Positions 36,185 through 44,586 of a DNA stretch of 54,547 nucleotides are shown piece after piece. The translations under genes and the position numbers were made by a program. Numbering within the stretch: position 1 is the stretch's first letter; every line of letters starts with the position of its first letter. Source of the stretch: Nitrososphaerota archaeon (GTDB lineage Archaea; Thermoproteota; Nitrososphaeria; Nitrososphaerales; Nitrosopumilaceae); contig JAJPKL010000025.1 in NCBI GenBank assembly GCA_021323705.1, forward strand, positions 1 through 54,547, written 5' to 3'. The notes under the pieces were generated by a model. The model was not told the DNA's origin, made no database searches, and saw only the letters and a list, made by a program, of their open reading frames with translations.

Positions 36185-36275
36185 GGCCTGAATCTGTTAC
36201 TGTCCGAACCCAACAGCCAGGCTCCATCTTGCTAAAAGATTAAAATTATCGCCTGATTGCAAGCGATAATTTTTT
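36185..36275 (+). ncRNA. Candidate structured small RNA with three hairpins
   Basis: Three consecutive hairpins fill this gap. Hairpin 1: GCCTG (36186-36190) pairs with CAGGC (36218-36222), and inside it CTGTT (36194-36198) pairs with AACAG (36212-36216). Hairpin 2: ATCTT/AAGAT (36226-36240) around a GCTAA loop. Hairpin 3: an 11-base stem (36242-36252 with 36263-36273) followed by T bases. A TATA-like box lies upstream. I do not recognise a known RNA family. Chance pairing is possible, but the three exact, ordered stems argue for a real RNA. Confidence 0.45.
36242..36275. terminator. Bidirectional hairpin terminator
   Basis: AAAATTATCGC / GCGATAATTTT form an 11-bp stem with a 10-base loop. 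The forward strand ends in six Ts, and the reverse strand also ends T-rich. It sits 5 bases after the stop of the basic protein gene (reverse strand) and ends the candidate small RNA (forward strand), so it can serve both. Confidence 0.6.
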
Positions 36276-36279
36276 GATT

Positions 36280-36417
36280 TTATCTTCTGCGTTTTGCTGA
36301 AGATCTTTTAGCTTTTTTACCCGCTGTTTTTCTTGCTGCAGATCGTCTCTTCGGAGCTTTTCTCTTCGGAGCTGATCTTCTTTTAGCAGCTTTCTTAGCG
36401 CGTCTTTTAGTTGCCAT
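36280..36417 (-). CDS. 45-residue Lys/Arg-rich protein, histone-H1-like
   Basis: A short reverse-strand gene (ATG 36417, stop TAA 36280-36282) whose product is almost only Lys, Arg, Ala, Ser and Pro (MATKRRAKKAAKRR, then SAPKRKAPKRRSAARK), like the tail of histone H1 or a small nucleic-acid-binding protein. A 63-codon frame covers the same bases in another phase, but it runs through the terminator hairpin and is less like a real protein. This frame ends just before that hairpin. The DRG GTPase and zinc-ribbon genes upstream hint at a ribosome- or RNA-related role. Confidence 0.7.
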   Translation of the reverse strand: MATKRRAKKAAKRRSAPKRKAPKRRSAARKTAGKKAKRSSAKRRR

Positions 36418-36534
36418 TGCAACATTTTACATTTCACTTGTTTTTCTATCGTTATGCTTAAGAAAATTACACTAAATGATGATGTTGTATCAACAAATTT
36501 TTGATAAAATCCTAAAATTTTGATCGCGTTTTAG

Positions 36535-36729
36535 CTAGTAAACTGATTCAGCTGATGGTCGTCTTCCTTGCAGCCATGAGATCTGACCGCAATGCGTACA
36601 TTTGTACTGTCTCCTTCTCTTGTAAGTTGGAATTTCTGGCATGAAAACTATTTCCTGTCGAGTCTTGCAAAGACATTTCTTGCACCATCTGTTTTCGAAT
36701 TCTTTTTCCACAAATAGTAGAGGTTTCAC
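36535..36729 (-). CDS. Small zinc-ribbon protein
   Basis: A 64-residue protein with two CxxC pairs (CKKC near residue 16 and CTHC near residue 44) separated by a basic stretch, as in zinc ribbons of ribosomal or transcription proteins. It follows the DRG GTPase gene by 16 bases and is probably co-transcribed with it. A longer overlapping frame (36548-36742) lacks the paired cysteines and is rejected. Confidence 0.75.
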   Translation of the reverse strand: MKPLLFVEKEFENRWCKKCLCKTRQEIVFMPEIPTYKRRRQYKCTHCGQISWLQGRRPSAESVY

Positions 36730-36745
36730 GCAAAAATATCAATTG

Positions 36746-37846
36746 CTATTTGTTCTTCACTATGGTAAGTACATCCTCGTCTTCCAATGTGTGACTGATG
36801 CCTACTCTTTGTCCTCCAAACTTGACGCTCTTGCCCCAAACGAGGGCATATCTGAAATCTTTCTTCAAGTCCCGATGCAGTTTGTTGCAGACCTCTAAAA
36901 CTGTGGAATCACGTCTAACTATGAGAGGTTCCTTGTAGTCGGTGTCACCACCTTTTGGCCTCATGTAGATTCTGATAAAATCTAATTTCTCATAAATCGC
37001 GTCTTTGAGGGCGTTAATGTTGATGTCTGCGTCAGCAGATATGGGTATAATTTTCGATTTTACTTTTTCCTGTAATTCATTTAAGAACCCTTGATTTACA
37101 AGATCTATCTTATTCATGACGGTTAATGACTCCACATAGAACTTGTTGCCTGAAACATAATCTATCAACTGTTCCGAATCAATATCCTCTCTTATCAAGA
37201 CACGAGCGTTGTTAATTCCATATACTCTCAAGATGTCTTTGAGAAGACTGACTGACATTTTTGTTATAGATACCTGTTGGCTAACGGCTATTCCGCCGTC
37301 CCCCGATTTTTCTATCACTATGTTTGGTGGTTTCTGGTCTAGCCTGATTCCTATGTTTCCAAGCTCTGTCCTTATGACCCCTTCATGATATGGCTGAAAG
37401 ACATCAAGAACTATCAGTACAAGGTCTGCACTCTTGGCTACTGCAAGGACTCTTTTACCTAGTCCTTTGCCAGTAGAAGCTCCCTTGATTATTCCCGGCA
37501 AATCAAGCACCTGAATCTTTGCTCCACGATGCTCCATCATGCCTGGTACTACGGTTGTAGTAGTAAATTGAAAAGCTCCTACTGCTGATTTTGCACCAGT
37601 GAGTCTGTTAAGCAAGGTTGATTTCCCAACACTTGGCAATCCGATGAAAACAACTGTTGCATCTCCAGTCCTTTTTACATCAAAGCCAATAGAACTTCCT
37701 GACCCTTTTGATTTTACCTCTTCTTGTTCTCTTCTCAGCTTGGCAAGCTTTGCTTTGAGTAGACCTATGTGATGCTCTGTAGCTTTGTTTATCTGAGTGC
37801 GGGCCATCTCGTCTTTTATGGCCTGAATCTTTTCGGGAATTCCCAT
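36746..37846 (-). CDS. DRG-family GTPase with TGS domain
   Basis: A 366-residue GTPase of the DRG/Obg group. G1 is 'GLPSVGKST' (about residue 69), G3 'DLPG', and G4 'NKID' (about residue 241). The helical N-terminus (about residues 1-50) and a C-terminal TGS domain (about 288-365) match archaeal DRG proteins, which bind translating ribosomes. The downstream zinc-ribbon and basic protein genes may act with it. Confidence 0.95.
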   Translation of the reverse strand: MGIPEKIQAIKDEMARTQINKATEHHIGLLKAKLAKLRREQEEVKSKGSGSSIGFDVKRTGDATVVFIGLPSVGKSTLLNRLTGAKSAVGAFQFTTTTVVPGMMEHRGAKIQVLDLPGIIKGASTGKGLGKRVLAVAKSADLVLIVLDVFQPYHEGVIRTELGNIGIRLDQKPPNIVIEKSGDGGIAVSQQVSITKMSVSLLKDILRVYGINNARVLIREDIDSEQLIDYVSGNKFYVESLTVMNKIDLVNQGFLNELQEKVKSKIIPISADADININALKDAIYEKLDFIRIYMRPKGGDTDYKEPLIVRRDSTVLEVCNKLHRDLKKDFRYALVWGKSVKFGGQRVGISHTLEDEDVLTIVKNK

Positions 37847-37903
37847 CTTGCTTACCTACATCTTTGCTGAATAAAATCGTAGCAGTTGCGTCTAAATATG
37901 TGA

Positions 37904-38401
37904 TTAAATTTTGAGACTGTTAAAATACTGAATAAACATATTTCCAAAATAGACTGAAGCAAAAGCGCTCAGGGTCCTTGCCACGGACATGGATATCACA
38001 AATTTTCTAAAGTTGTATCTCTGAACCCCTGCAATTATTGTGACGATTTCGGTGAGAATTGGTACAAGACTTAGGGCAAATATTATGACCCAACCGTGCT
38101 TGTTTAGCCTCTCAAAATTTTTGTTATAGTGTTCTTCCTTGTGGGTCTTTCTCAGTAACCTGTACATCTTTTTCCCATCATATCCTATGAAATAAGTTAG
38201 AATTCCACCACCGACAGATCCGCTTGCCATGACTATGAATACTAATGATGGATTCTCGCCGTCAAGCAACAGAGCTGTTGACGTTAATACAATGGGAAAT
38301 GGTATAACTGACGCAAAAACGCAGTTAAGGAAAAGCCCTATCATGCCATACTTGACAAAGAAAGGATTTTCAAGTAAAGTCTTTAGAAAATCAATAAACA
38401 C
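37904..38401 (-). CDS. VTT/DedA-like membrane protein (YqaA type)
   Basis: A 165-residue membrane protein with about four hydrophobic segments and the SNARE-associated/DedA-like features 'GSVGGGILTYFIGYDGKK' and 'ARTLSAFASVYFGNMF'. Short YqaA-type members of this superfamily are thought to help move lipids across membranes. The specific role here is unknown. Confidence 0.8.
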   Translation of the reverse strand: MFIDFLKTLLENPFFVKYGMIGLFLNCVFASVIPFPIVLTSTALLLDGENPSLVFIVMASGSVGGGILTYFIGYDGKKMYRLLRKTHKEEHYNKNFERLNKHGWVIIFALSLVPILTEIVTIIAGVQRYNFRKFVISMSVARTLSAFASVYFGNMFIQYFNSLKI

Positions 38402-38435
38402 AACTAATCTGAGATGTACTGTTTATTTAATCCAA

Positions 38436-38681
38436 TTAAAAACTGGCCTTGCTTGATTCGCTTTTACCATCCTGCTTTGAGTACAAGATCTCTTTCCCTT
38501 TTCGTATGTGCACAATCCTTGTTGCAGGAATTATCTCAAAATTTTCGGACAATTTAAGAAATTCAGGTAACGCAACCTCTTTGACTGTATCAAAATCAAG
38601 ATATCCTATAACATAAAGATCTGCACTGTCATGGTGCAATGCCTTGCTAAAGATTTCAGCAATTACTCCCTTCCTTGTCAT
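38436..38681 (-). CDS. DUF504/MJ1316-like RNA-repair domain protein
   Basis: An 81-residue protein with 'IPATRIVHIRKGKEILYSK' at the end of a beta-rich domain, which resembles the UPF0248/MJ1316 domain (also called the RNA cyclic end recognition domain). It is probably an RNA-processing accessory protein. The match is by pattern only. It lies 34 bases upstream of the DedA-like gene. Confidence 0.6.
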   Translation of the reverse strand: MTRKGVIAEIFSKALHHDSADLYVIGYLDFDTVKEVALPEFLKLSENFEIIPATRIVHIRKGKEILYSKQDGKSESSKASF

Positions 38682-38752
38682 GATGTGATAATACCATATG
38701 AATATTTTAGTTAGCAGATGAGCCTGTACTTGATGTGGTATCAGTTATTATT

Positions 38753-38770
38753 CCCCACTACAGTATGGGG
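38753..38770 (+). promoter_or_regulatory. Short hairpin before the phosphoglycolate phosphatase gene
   Basis: CCCCA (38753-38757) and TGGGG (38766-38770) form a GC-rich 5-bp hairpin ending 5 bases before ATG 38776. It could affect translation start. A looser repeat, ATACCA/TGGTAT (38691-38741), lies further upstream. Confidence 0.3.
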
Positions 38771-38775
38771 TTTGA

Positions 38776-39471
38776 ATGAAGCCAAAGATATTTGCAGTAG
38801 ACATTGATGGAACCATCACCGACAATAAGGGGGGAAGGGTAGATCTTGACGCGCTTGCCGCATTGCGCTATTTGGTAAAGCTTGGCCACAAAGTAATCTA
38901 TGTGACAGGTAGGTCATCAATTGAGGCCTACGTCCTTTCAGTATTTGGTGGAACAACTAGAATTGCAGTTGGTGAGAATGGAGGAATAATTACCTCTGGC
39001 CCAAATGAGCACAAACTAATTGGAAACAAGCAAGAATGTTTACAAGCGTTTCAATTTCTTAAAACAAAGATTCCCACGGCATCTGAAAAATCAGTCTTTC
39101 CACGTATTACGGAGGTAGTTCTTGAAAGAAATTTTGATATCAATACGGGCAAAAAGATCTTGTCTGAAAATAATTTTGACGTTCAGCTCTCAGATAGCAT
39201 GTATGCATACCATATCAACTCAAAGGGGATAAACAAGGCAAACGGATTCCTTGAAGTAATGAAGATGTTCTCTGCTACAAGACAAGACGTCATTGCAATT
39301 GGAGACAGTGAGACTGACATTCCACTTTTTGAATTGGCAGAGGTCAGCGTTGCAATGGGAAATGCGTCAGAAGATGTCAAGTCTCATGCTACAATTGCTG
39401 TTCAGGGGCGTGAGGGAGACGGAGTAATGGAAGCACTTGAAAAAATTGAATTAAAACTACATGTGAAATGA
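38776..39471 (+). CDS. Archaeal phosphoglycolate phosphatase, HAD type
   Basis: A 231-residue HAD phosphatase of the TA0175/archaeal PGP type. Motif I is 'DIDGTITD' (Asp8 nucleophile), motif II 'VTGRSS', and motif III 'AIGDSETDIPLF'. The cap between motifs II and III is of the C2 type. It hydrolyses phosphoglycolate or related phosphates. First gene of a forward run through psmB. Confidence 0.88.
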   Translation: MKPKIFAVDIDGTITDNKGGRVDLDALAALRYLVKLGHKVIYVTGRSSIEAYVLSVFGGTTRIAVGENGGIITSGPNEHKLIGNKQECLQAFQFLKTKIPTASEKSVFPRITEVVLERNFDINTGKKILSENNFDVQLSDSMYAYHINSKGINKANGFLEVMKMFSATRQDVIAIGDSETDIPLFELAEVSVAMGNASEDVKSHATIAVQGREGDGVMEALEKIELKLHVK

Positions 39472-39475
39472 TGCC

Positions 39476-41362
39476 ATGACACTTCGACTTCTTTTTGATG
39501 AGATAAGGTCTACGGTGAAAAAAATCTTAGCCGATCTTGGTTATCCCGATGTGTCTTTTGAGGTATCTGAGGCATCAAGACCTGAATTTGGGGATGCAAG
39601 CTGCAACATTGGATTCCTACTTGCAAAACCGCTCAAAAAAAGACCATCCGAGATATCTGAATCTATAGCAGAAAGATTTGGACAATACAAAGGTACGCTC
39701 ATATCAAAAGTAAACGTTCATCCGTCAGGCTATCTGAACTTTGTTGCAAACAACTCTTATCTCATCAAGTCCGTTCTCAAAGTATCTGCAGACCCAAGCT
39801 ATGGGACATTTGATCTTGGAAAAAATTCCAAAATTGTTGTAGAGCATACAAGCGTAAATCCCAACAAGGCGTTGCATATAGGCCATGTCAGAAATATAAT
39901 AATCGGTGATACTGTCGCAAGAATTTTGTTCAAGGCAAACTATGACGTTAGGGTACTAAACTATGTAGACGACTCGGGACTTCAGGTGGCAGACATTATA
40001 GTGGGATTCATGTACGGCGGCTTTTCAAAGGAGCCACCCCAGGGTCAAAAGTTTGATCATTACTGCGGTGACATAGTCTATGTAAGCATAACAGATAGAT
40101 ATGAAAAGGAGCCATCACTTGCAGAAAAAAGAATACTTGTTCTAAAAGAACTTGAGGAAGGAAAGTCAGAGATTGCAAAGTTTGGCGATGAGATAACAAG
40201 ACGAGTCTTGGAAGAGCAACTCAAGACATGCTGGAGGCTCGGGGCAACGTACGACTGTCTTAACTACGAGTCTCAGATAGTACGCTCAGGTTTATGGAAA
40301 TCTGTCTTTGAAAAAATGAAGTCGATGGGCGTAATCTATCTTGAAAGCGAGGGGAAAAATTCCGGATGTTGGATGATAAAGTCTGATTCTGAGGTAGAAG
40401 AGGACAAGATTCTTGTGAGAAGCAATGGAGTTGCCACATACATTGCAAAAGACATTCCATATGCCTCATGGAAGCTTGGCATTTTAGATGATCCATTTTA
40501 CTACAAACAATACATGGTCCAAAAAAACAGCCGGGTATTGTGGCAAACGACACTTGAAAACACTGGCACAAAACTTGATTTTACTGGCGAGCGCGTGATA
40601 ACAGTAATTGATTCTAGGCAATCTAGATTGCAGAAAATCATCACAAAGATAATCTCAGATTTTAGGTCAGAAAACAAGTCATATATGCACCTTGGATACG
40701 AGTCAGTCACCCTGAGCCCTGACACTGCAAAGACTCTGAATCTTGATACTGGAGGCAAGTCTGTTCAGATGTCTGGCAGAAAAGGAATCTATGTCAACGC
40801 TGACTATGTTCTTGACATACTTGGAGTGAAAACATACGACGAGGCAAAGAAGCGAAACCCGGATCTTGACGAAGTCACACTAGTAAAGATTGCAGAGCAG
40901 GTTGCAGTAGGAGCACTACGATATGCCATGATAAAGCAAGACCTTGACAAGATTATCACATTTGATATGACAGAATCTCTAAGCCTTGAAGGAGATACTG
41001 GACCCTACCTACAATATGCATACGCAAGGGCAGTTAGAATTCTTGAAAAAGCAGGCAAAGTGCCAGAGTTTGATGTACCCTTTGATGGATTGTCCACGCC
41101 ATACGAGATAAACCTTGCAAAAGCCATTGGCAAGTTTGACATACAGGTAGAGGACTCGGCAAGAAATCTCTCCCCAAAAATAATCGCAAGATACTGCTAT
41201 GAACTTGCGGTTTCGTTCAACTCTTTCTATGAGCATGTCAAGGTGTTAGCAGCTGATTCTGAGGATCTGATAAACGCAAGATTGTGCCTTGTATGGTCGT
41301 TCAAGGAAACGTTGGGCAAAGCACTTTCCCTTCTTGGAATTGATGCTCCAGAGAGGATGTAG
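39476..41362 (+). CDS. argS: Arginyl-tRNA synthetase
   Basis: A 628-residue class I synthetase. It has the N-terminal ArgRS recognition domain, the 'HIGHVRN' signature (about residue 138), 'VQMSGRKG' at the KMSKS-equivalent position (about 430) and the C-terminal DALR anticodon-binding domain (about 505-628). Starts at ATG 39476, 4 bases after the phosphatase stop. Confidence 0.97.
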   Translation: MTLRLLFDEIRSTVKKILADLGYPDVSFEVSEASRPEFGDASCNIGFLLAKPLKKRPSEISESIAERFGQYKGTLISKVNVHPSGYLNFVANNSYLIKSVLKVSADPSYGTFDLGKNSKIVVEHTSVNPNKALHIGHVRNIIIGDTVARILFKANYDVRVLNYVDDSGLQVADIIVGFMYGGFSKEPPQGQKFDHYCGDIVYVSITDRYEKEPSLAEKRILVLKELEEGKSEIAKFGDEITRRVLEEQLKTCWRLGATYDCLNYESQIVRSGLWKSVFEKMKSMGVIYLESEGKNSGCWMIKSDSEVEEDKILVRSNGVATYIAKDIPYASWKLGILDDPFYYKQYMVQKNSRVLWQTTLENTGTKLDFTGERVITVIDSRQSRLQKIITKIISDFRSENKSYMHLGYESVTLSPDTAKTLNLDTGGKSVQMSGRKGIYVNADYVLDILGVKTYDEAKKRNPDLDEVTLVKIAEQVAVGALRYAMIKQDLDKIITFDMTESLSLEGDTGPYLQYAYARAVRILEKAGKVPEFDVPFDGLSTPYEINLAKAIGKFDIQVEDSARNLSPKIIARYCYELAVSFNSFYEHVKVLAADSEDLINARLCLVWSFKETLGKALSLLGIDAPERM

Positions 41363-41411
41363 GATCAGTTAATTTGGAAATACTCTTATCCATAAGGGGT
41401 CAGGCTTAGTT

Positions 41412-42275
41412 GTGAAGAAAATAAAACAGAACAGCAATGTCTTGTTCTTTTTCAGTGACTCTAAAAAGTGGCTTATGAAAGTATCAAAAAAGCAACAGTT
41501 TCACACCCATGTCGGAGTTATTGATCATAAAAAAGTAATAGGAAAAGAATATGGTAGTGCAATTAAGACCAACAAGGGCAAGATAATCTATCTGCTGGAG
41601 CCTACCATATACGATTATGTCATGAAGAGCCAGCGCAGCACTCAGATTGTTTATCCCAAGGACCTTGGATATATTGCAGCAAGAACAGGACTGCAGAGTG
41701 GGCAGAAAATAATTGAGATAGGGACAGGCAGCGGCTCTCTTACTACCTTTCTTGCAAGTGTAGTAAAACCAAGAGGTCATGTATACACGTATGACGTTGA
41801 TGAAAATTTTATAGCAATTGCAAGAAAAAACATCGAAAGAGCGGGGGTATCAAAATATGTCACAATGGAAAAACTTGATATTAAAAACTCCAAAAAAGTT
41901 CCACAAACAGAGGCAGATATGGTTGTAGTAGACCTTGGTGACCCTTGGACTGTCGTACCGCAGGCAAGAAAGATGTTAAAGGGCAGTGGCTTTATCGTGG
42001 CAATATGCCCGACCATGAACCAGCTTGAAAAACTTGCAGCGGCACTTTGGGAAAATGATTTCTTTGACATGGAATTTACCGAACAAATTGTAAGAACTAT
42101 AGAAGCACGAGAGGGAAAAACCAGGCACTCTTTTCGAGGAATCGGGCACACCACATACGTAGCATTTGCAAGAAAGGTAACAACACCAAAAGAGCTCCGA
42201 AAGACCATACCCGATGTGCAAGAAATACCAGAAGAATCTTCAGAAGACGAAGGTTTATCCACCGTGGAAAAATAA
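41412..42275 (+). CDS. trmI: tRNA (adenine-N1)-methyltransferase TrmI
   Basis: A 287-residue SAM-dependent enzyme that methylates adenine 57/58 in the tRNA T-loop. SAM motif I is 'IIEIGTGSGSLTTF' (about residue 97), and the catalytic region is 'VVDLGDPW'. It has the N-terminal beta-barrel-like domain of archaeal TrmI. Starts with GTG 41412. The acidic Ser-rich tail (about 270-287) is a species-specific extra. Confidence 0.94.
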   Translation: MKKIKQNSNVLFFFSDSKKWLMKVSKKQQFHTHVGVIDHKKVIGKEYGSAIKTNKGKIIYLLEPTIYDYVMKSQRSTQIVYPKDLGYIAARTGLQSGQKIIEIGTGSGSLTTFLASVVKPRGHVYTYDVDENFIAIARKNIERAGVSKYVTMEKLDIKNSKKVPQTEADMVVVDLGDPWTVVPQARKMLKGSGFIVAICPTMNQLEKLAAALWENDFFDMEFTEQIVRTIEAREGKTRHSFRGIGHTTYVAFARKVTTPKELRKTIPDVQEIPEESSEDEGLSTVEK

Positions 42276-42284
42276 AAAGACTCG

Positions 42285-43145
42285 TTGATCAAGCCTCTGC
42301 AATATACAATTGTTAAAAATTTCATTCCTTCAAGGAAATCTTTGTCAAGAAAGGGAGAAAACGGCAAAGTTCTAGTTCTTGGCGGTAGCTATCTGTATCA
42401 CGGTGCACCAATTTTGTCGTCACTTGCTGCCCTCAGGACTGGCACCGACCTTGTTTACACATGCGTGCCCAAGATAAATGTCACATCCACAAGGGCCTAC
42501 TCGCCAAATCTTATAGTAGTTCCACTTGTTGATGCCAAGCTTACAAGGGGAGCTGCAAGAAAACTCGTTGGAATAATTCCAAAAGAGTTAGACTCGGCCA
42601 CAATTGGTATGGGGCTTGCAATTCAGGACAGGGAGGCATTAAAGATGCTGATAAAAGATCTTCTTGACCGGACAGTCATGCTGTCGCTTGACGCAAGCGC
42701 ACTTGTACCAGAAATCCTTCCTGAAATAAAAGACAAAAAAGTTACAGTAACTCCACACGCCGGTGAGTTCAAAAGACTGTTTGGTGAGATGCCTCCAGAC
42801 AACATAAAGCAAAGAGCAATGCTTGTGCAAAAACATGCCAAAGAAAATGGCGTCACCGTACTTCTCAAGGGACCAACTGACATAATATCCGATGGCACCA
42901 AAACTTTTCTCAATCCAAAGAACCTTGCGTCAATGACAGTTGGGGGGACAGGTGATGTATTGTCGGGTGTAGTGGCCGCAATGTTATCAAAGAACAGAAC
43001 TCCTGTGGAAGCTGCATCTGCAGCAGCGTTTGTAAACGGGAAGGCCGGAGCTATGGCACAAAAGAAAAACGGCTTGCACATTGTAGCGACAGATTTGCTT
43101 GATTTCATTCCTGCCGCAATGAGGCCATTTGACAGGATAAAGTGA
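42285..43145 (+). CDS. nnrD: ADP-dependent NAD(P)H-hydrate dehydratase
   Basis: A 286-residue NnrD of the carbohydrate-kinase-like fold, which repairs hydrated NADH/NADPH using ADP. The C-terminal signature 'TVGGTGDVLSGVVAAM' (about residue 222) holds the active Asp, and 'VTPHAGEFKRLFG' is also typical. The epimerase domain often fused to it is absent; it is a stand-alone dehydratase. Starts with TTG 42285. Confidence 0.92.
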   Translation: MIKPLQYTIVKNFIPSRKSLSRKGENGKVLVLGGSYLYHGAPILSSLAALRTGTDLVYTCVPKINVTSTRAYSPNLIVVPLVDAKLTRGAARKLVGIIPKELDSATIGMGLAIQDREALKMLIKDLLDRTVMLSLDASALVPEILPEIKDKKVTVTPHAGEFKRLFGEMPPDNIKQRAMLVQKHAKENGVTVLLKGPTDIISDGTKTFLNPKNLASMTVGGTGDVLSGVVAAMLSKNRTPVEAASAAAFVNGKAGAMAQKKNGLHIVATDLLDFIPAAMRPFDRIK

Positions 43146-43152
43146 TGATCTA

Positions 43153-44502
43153 ATGCAGCAAGAACAATACATTGACAAAAACATGCCGTCTCTGATATCT
43201 GATCTGAAGGAGCTAATCAGACAACCAAGCGTCTCTGCAAAAAACCTTGGGCTGGAAGAATGTGCAATGCTTGTGGTTCAAATAATGATAAAGTCTGGAA
43301 TACATGCTGAGATTTTACGCCTTGGACAAGACATTCCTCCTGCAGTATATGGAGAGGTGAGGTCAAAGAAAAACCCGAACAAGACGATTCTGTTTTACAA
43401 CCACTATGACGTTCAACCTGAAGAGCCCCTTGAACTGTGGCGCGACCCGCCGTTTAGCGGCAAGGTGAGGGGCAACAAGATCTATGGACGTGGTTCTGCA
43501 GATGACAAGGGAGAGCTTGTTACGCGAATCAAGGCAGTAGAGGCATTTCTCAAGACTGACGGAGACGTTCCATGCAACATCAAGTTCTTGATAGAAGGGG
43601 AAGAAGAAGTAGGAAGCATGCATGTAGAGGAGTATTTGAAAAGATATCAAAGGAAACTATCTTGTGATGGAATAATCTGGGAGTTTGGATACGTGGATGA
43701 GAAAGACAGACCCATCATCAGCCTTGGTATGAAAGGGTTGCTCTACGTTGAGCTGTCTGTGCAAGAGTCTGTACGCGATGCACACTCGAGTCTTGCTGTA
43801 TTGATTGAGAATCCTGCTTGGAGGATGGTTGAGGCACTAAAGACACTGCGTGACAAGAACGGAAAGATCCTAATCAAAGATTGGTACAAGGAAGTTGATG
43901 CATTTACAAGAGAAGAACTCGGTGTAATTGCACAGGAGCCATTTGATGAAAAATCCTTCAAAAAAGAGTACGGCGTAACTAGGTTTGTTGGAAACAAGAA
44001 AGGAATTGATATACGAAAAGCAGTAGTGGGTGACCCCACCTGCAATATTGCAGGATTCTCGTCTGGATGGGAAGGGCCTGGCGCAAAGACAGTTTTACCA
44101 TCAAAGGCCACAGTAAAGATTGATTTCAGGCTGGTTCCAAAAATGGATCCCCTAAAACAACTTTCTAGATTGAAGCGTCACCTAAAAGAGAAAGGTTTTG
44201 CAGATGTACAAGTACACATGATTCATGGTGAAGCAGCTTCAAGGACTGCAATCTCAGATCCGTTTGTCAAGATTGTAAAAAAAGCAGCAGACGAGTCCTT
44301 TGGAACTTCGGTAGTTAGTGTATCGTCCGCTGGAACTGGCCCGATGTACTCCTTTTCCAAAGTGCTCAAGGCGCCATGCATCTCAGTTGGCAGCACCTAT
44401 GTCTATGCAAGAATTCATTCTCCAAACGAGTTTGCGCGAATCGACTTGCTACGAAAGACAACAAAATGCATGTGTAAAATAATAAGAAGATTCAGTTCCT
44501 AG
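43153..44502 (+). CDS. M20-family peptidase (dipeptidase type)
   Basis: A 449-residue dizinc peptidase. Metal and catalytic residues are visible in 'YNHYDVQP', 'GRGSADDKG', 'EGEEEVGS' and the C-terminal 'RIHSPNEF'. The dimerisation domain lies at about residues 195-315. It hydrolyses dipeptides or acylated amino acids; the exact substrate is unclear. It lies 8 bases after nnrD and 19 before the proteasome gene. Confidence 0.9.
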   Translation: MQQEQYIDKNMPSLISDLKELIRQPSVSAKNLGLEECAMLVVQIMIKSGIHAEILRLGQDIPPAVYGEVRSKKNPNKTILFYNHYDVQPEEPLELWRDPPFSGKVRGNKIYGRGSADDKGELVTRIKAVEAFLKTDGDVPCNIKFLIEGEEEVGSMHVEEYLKRYQRKLSCDGIIWEFGYVDEKDRPIISLGMKGLLYVELSVQESVRDAHSSLAVLIENPAWRMVEALKTLRDKNGKILIKDWYKEVDAFTREELGVIAQEPFDEKSFKKEYGVTRFVGNKKGIDIRKAVVGDPTCNIAGFSSGWEGPGAKTVLPSKATVKIDFRLVPKMDPLKQLSRLKRHLKEKGFADVQVHMIHGEAASRTAISDPFVKIVKKAADESFGTSVVSVSSAGTGPMYSFSKVLKAPCISVGSTYVYARIHSPNEFARIDLLRKTTKCMCKIIRRFSS

Positions 44503-44556
44503 GGCTCTCATTTAACAATTTTGTATCTTACAAGATCATCTGATCTCAGAGAAAGG

Positions 44557-44564
44557 CCTTTATT
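44557..44564 (+). promoter_or_regulatory. TATA box for psmB
   Basis: CTTTATTG centred about 27 bases before ATG 44587, which supports that ATG as a leaderless start and not the upstream in-frame ATG at 44521. Confidence 0.5.
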
Positions 44565-44586
44565 GTGCTCATTTGGCAGTTCAAAC

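Noticed and set aside
36246-36437. 63-codon reverse frame overlapping the basic protein
   Set aside because: It runs through the hairpin terminator and lacks the regular Lys/Arg/Ala pattern seen in the 45-codon frame.
36548-36742. Alternative reverse frame in the zinc-ribbon region
   Set aside because: It lacks the paired CxxC motifs and overlaps the same bases as the better frame.
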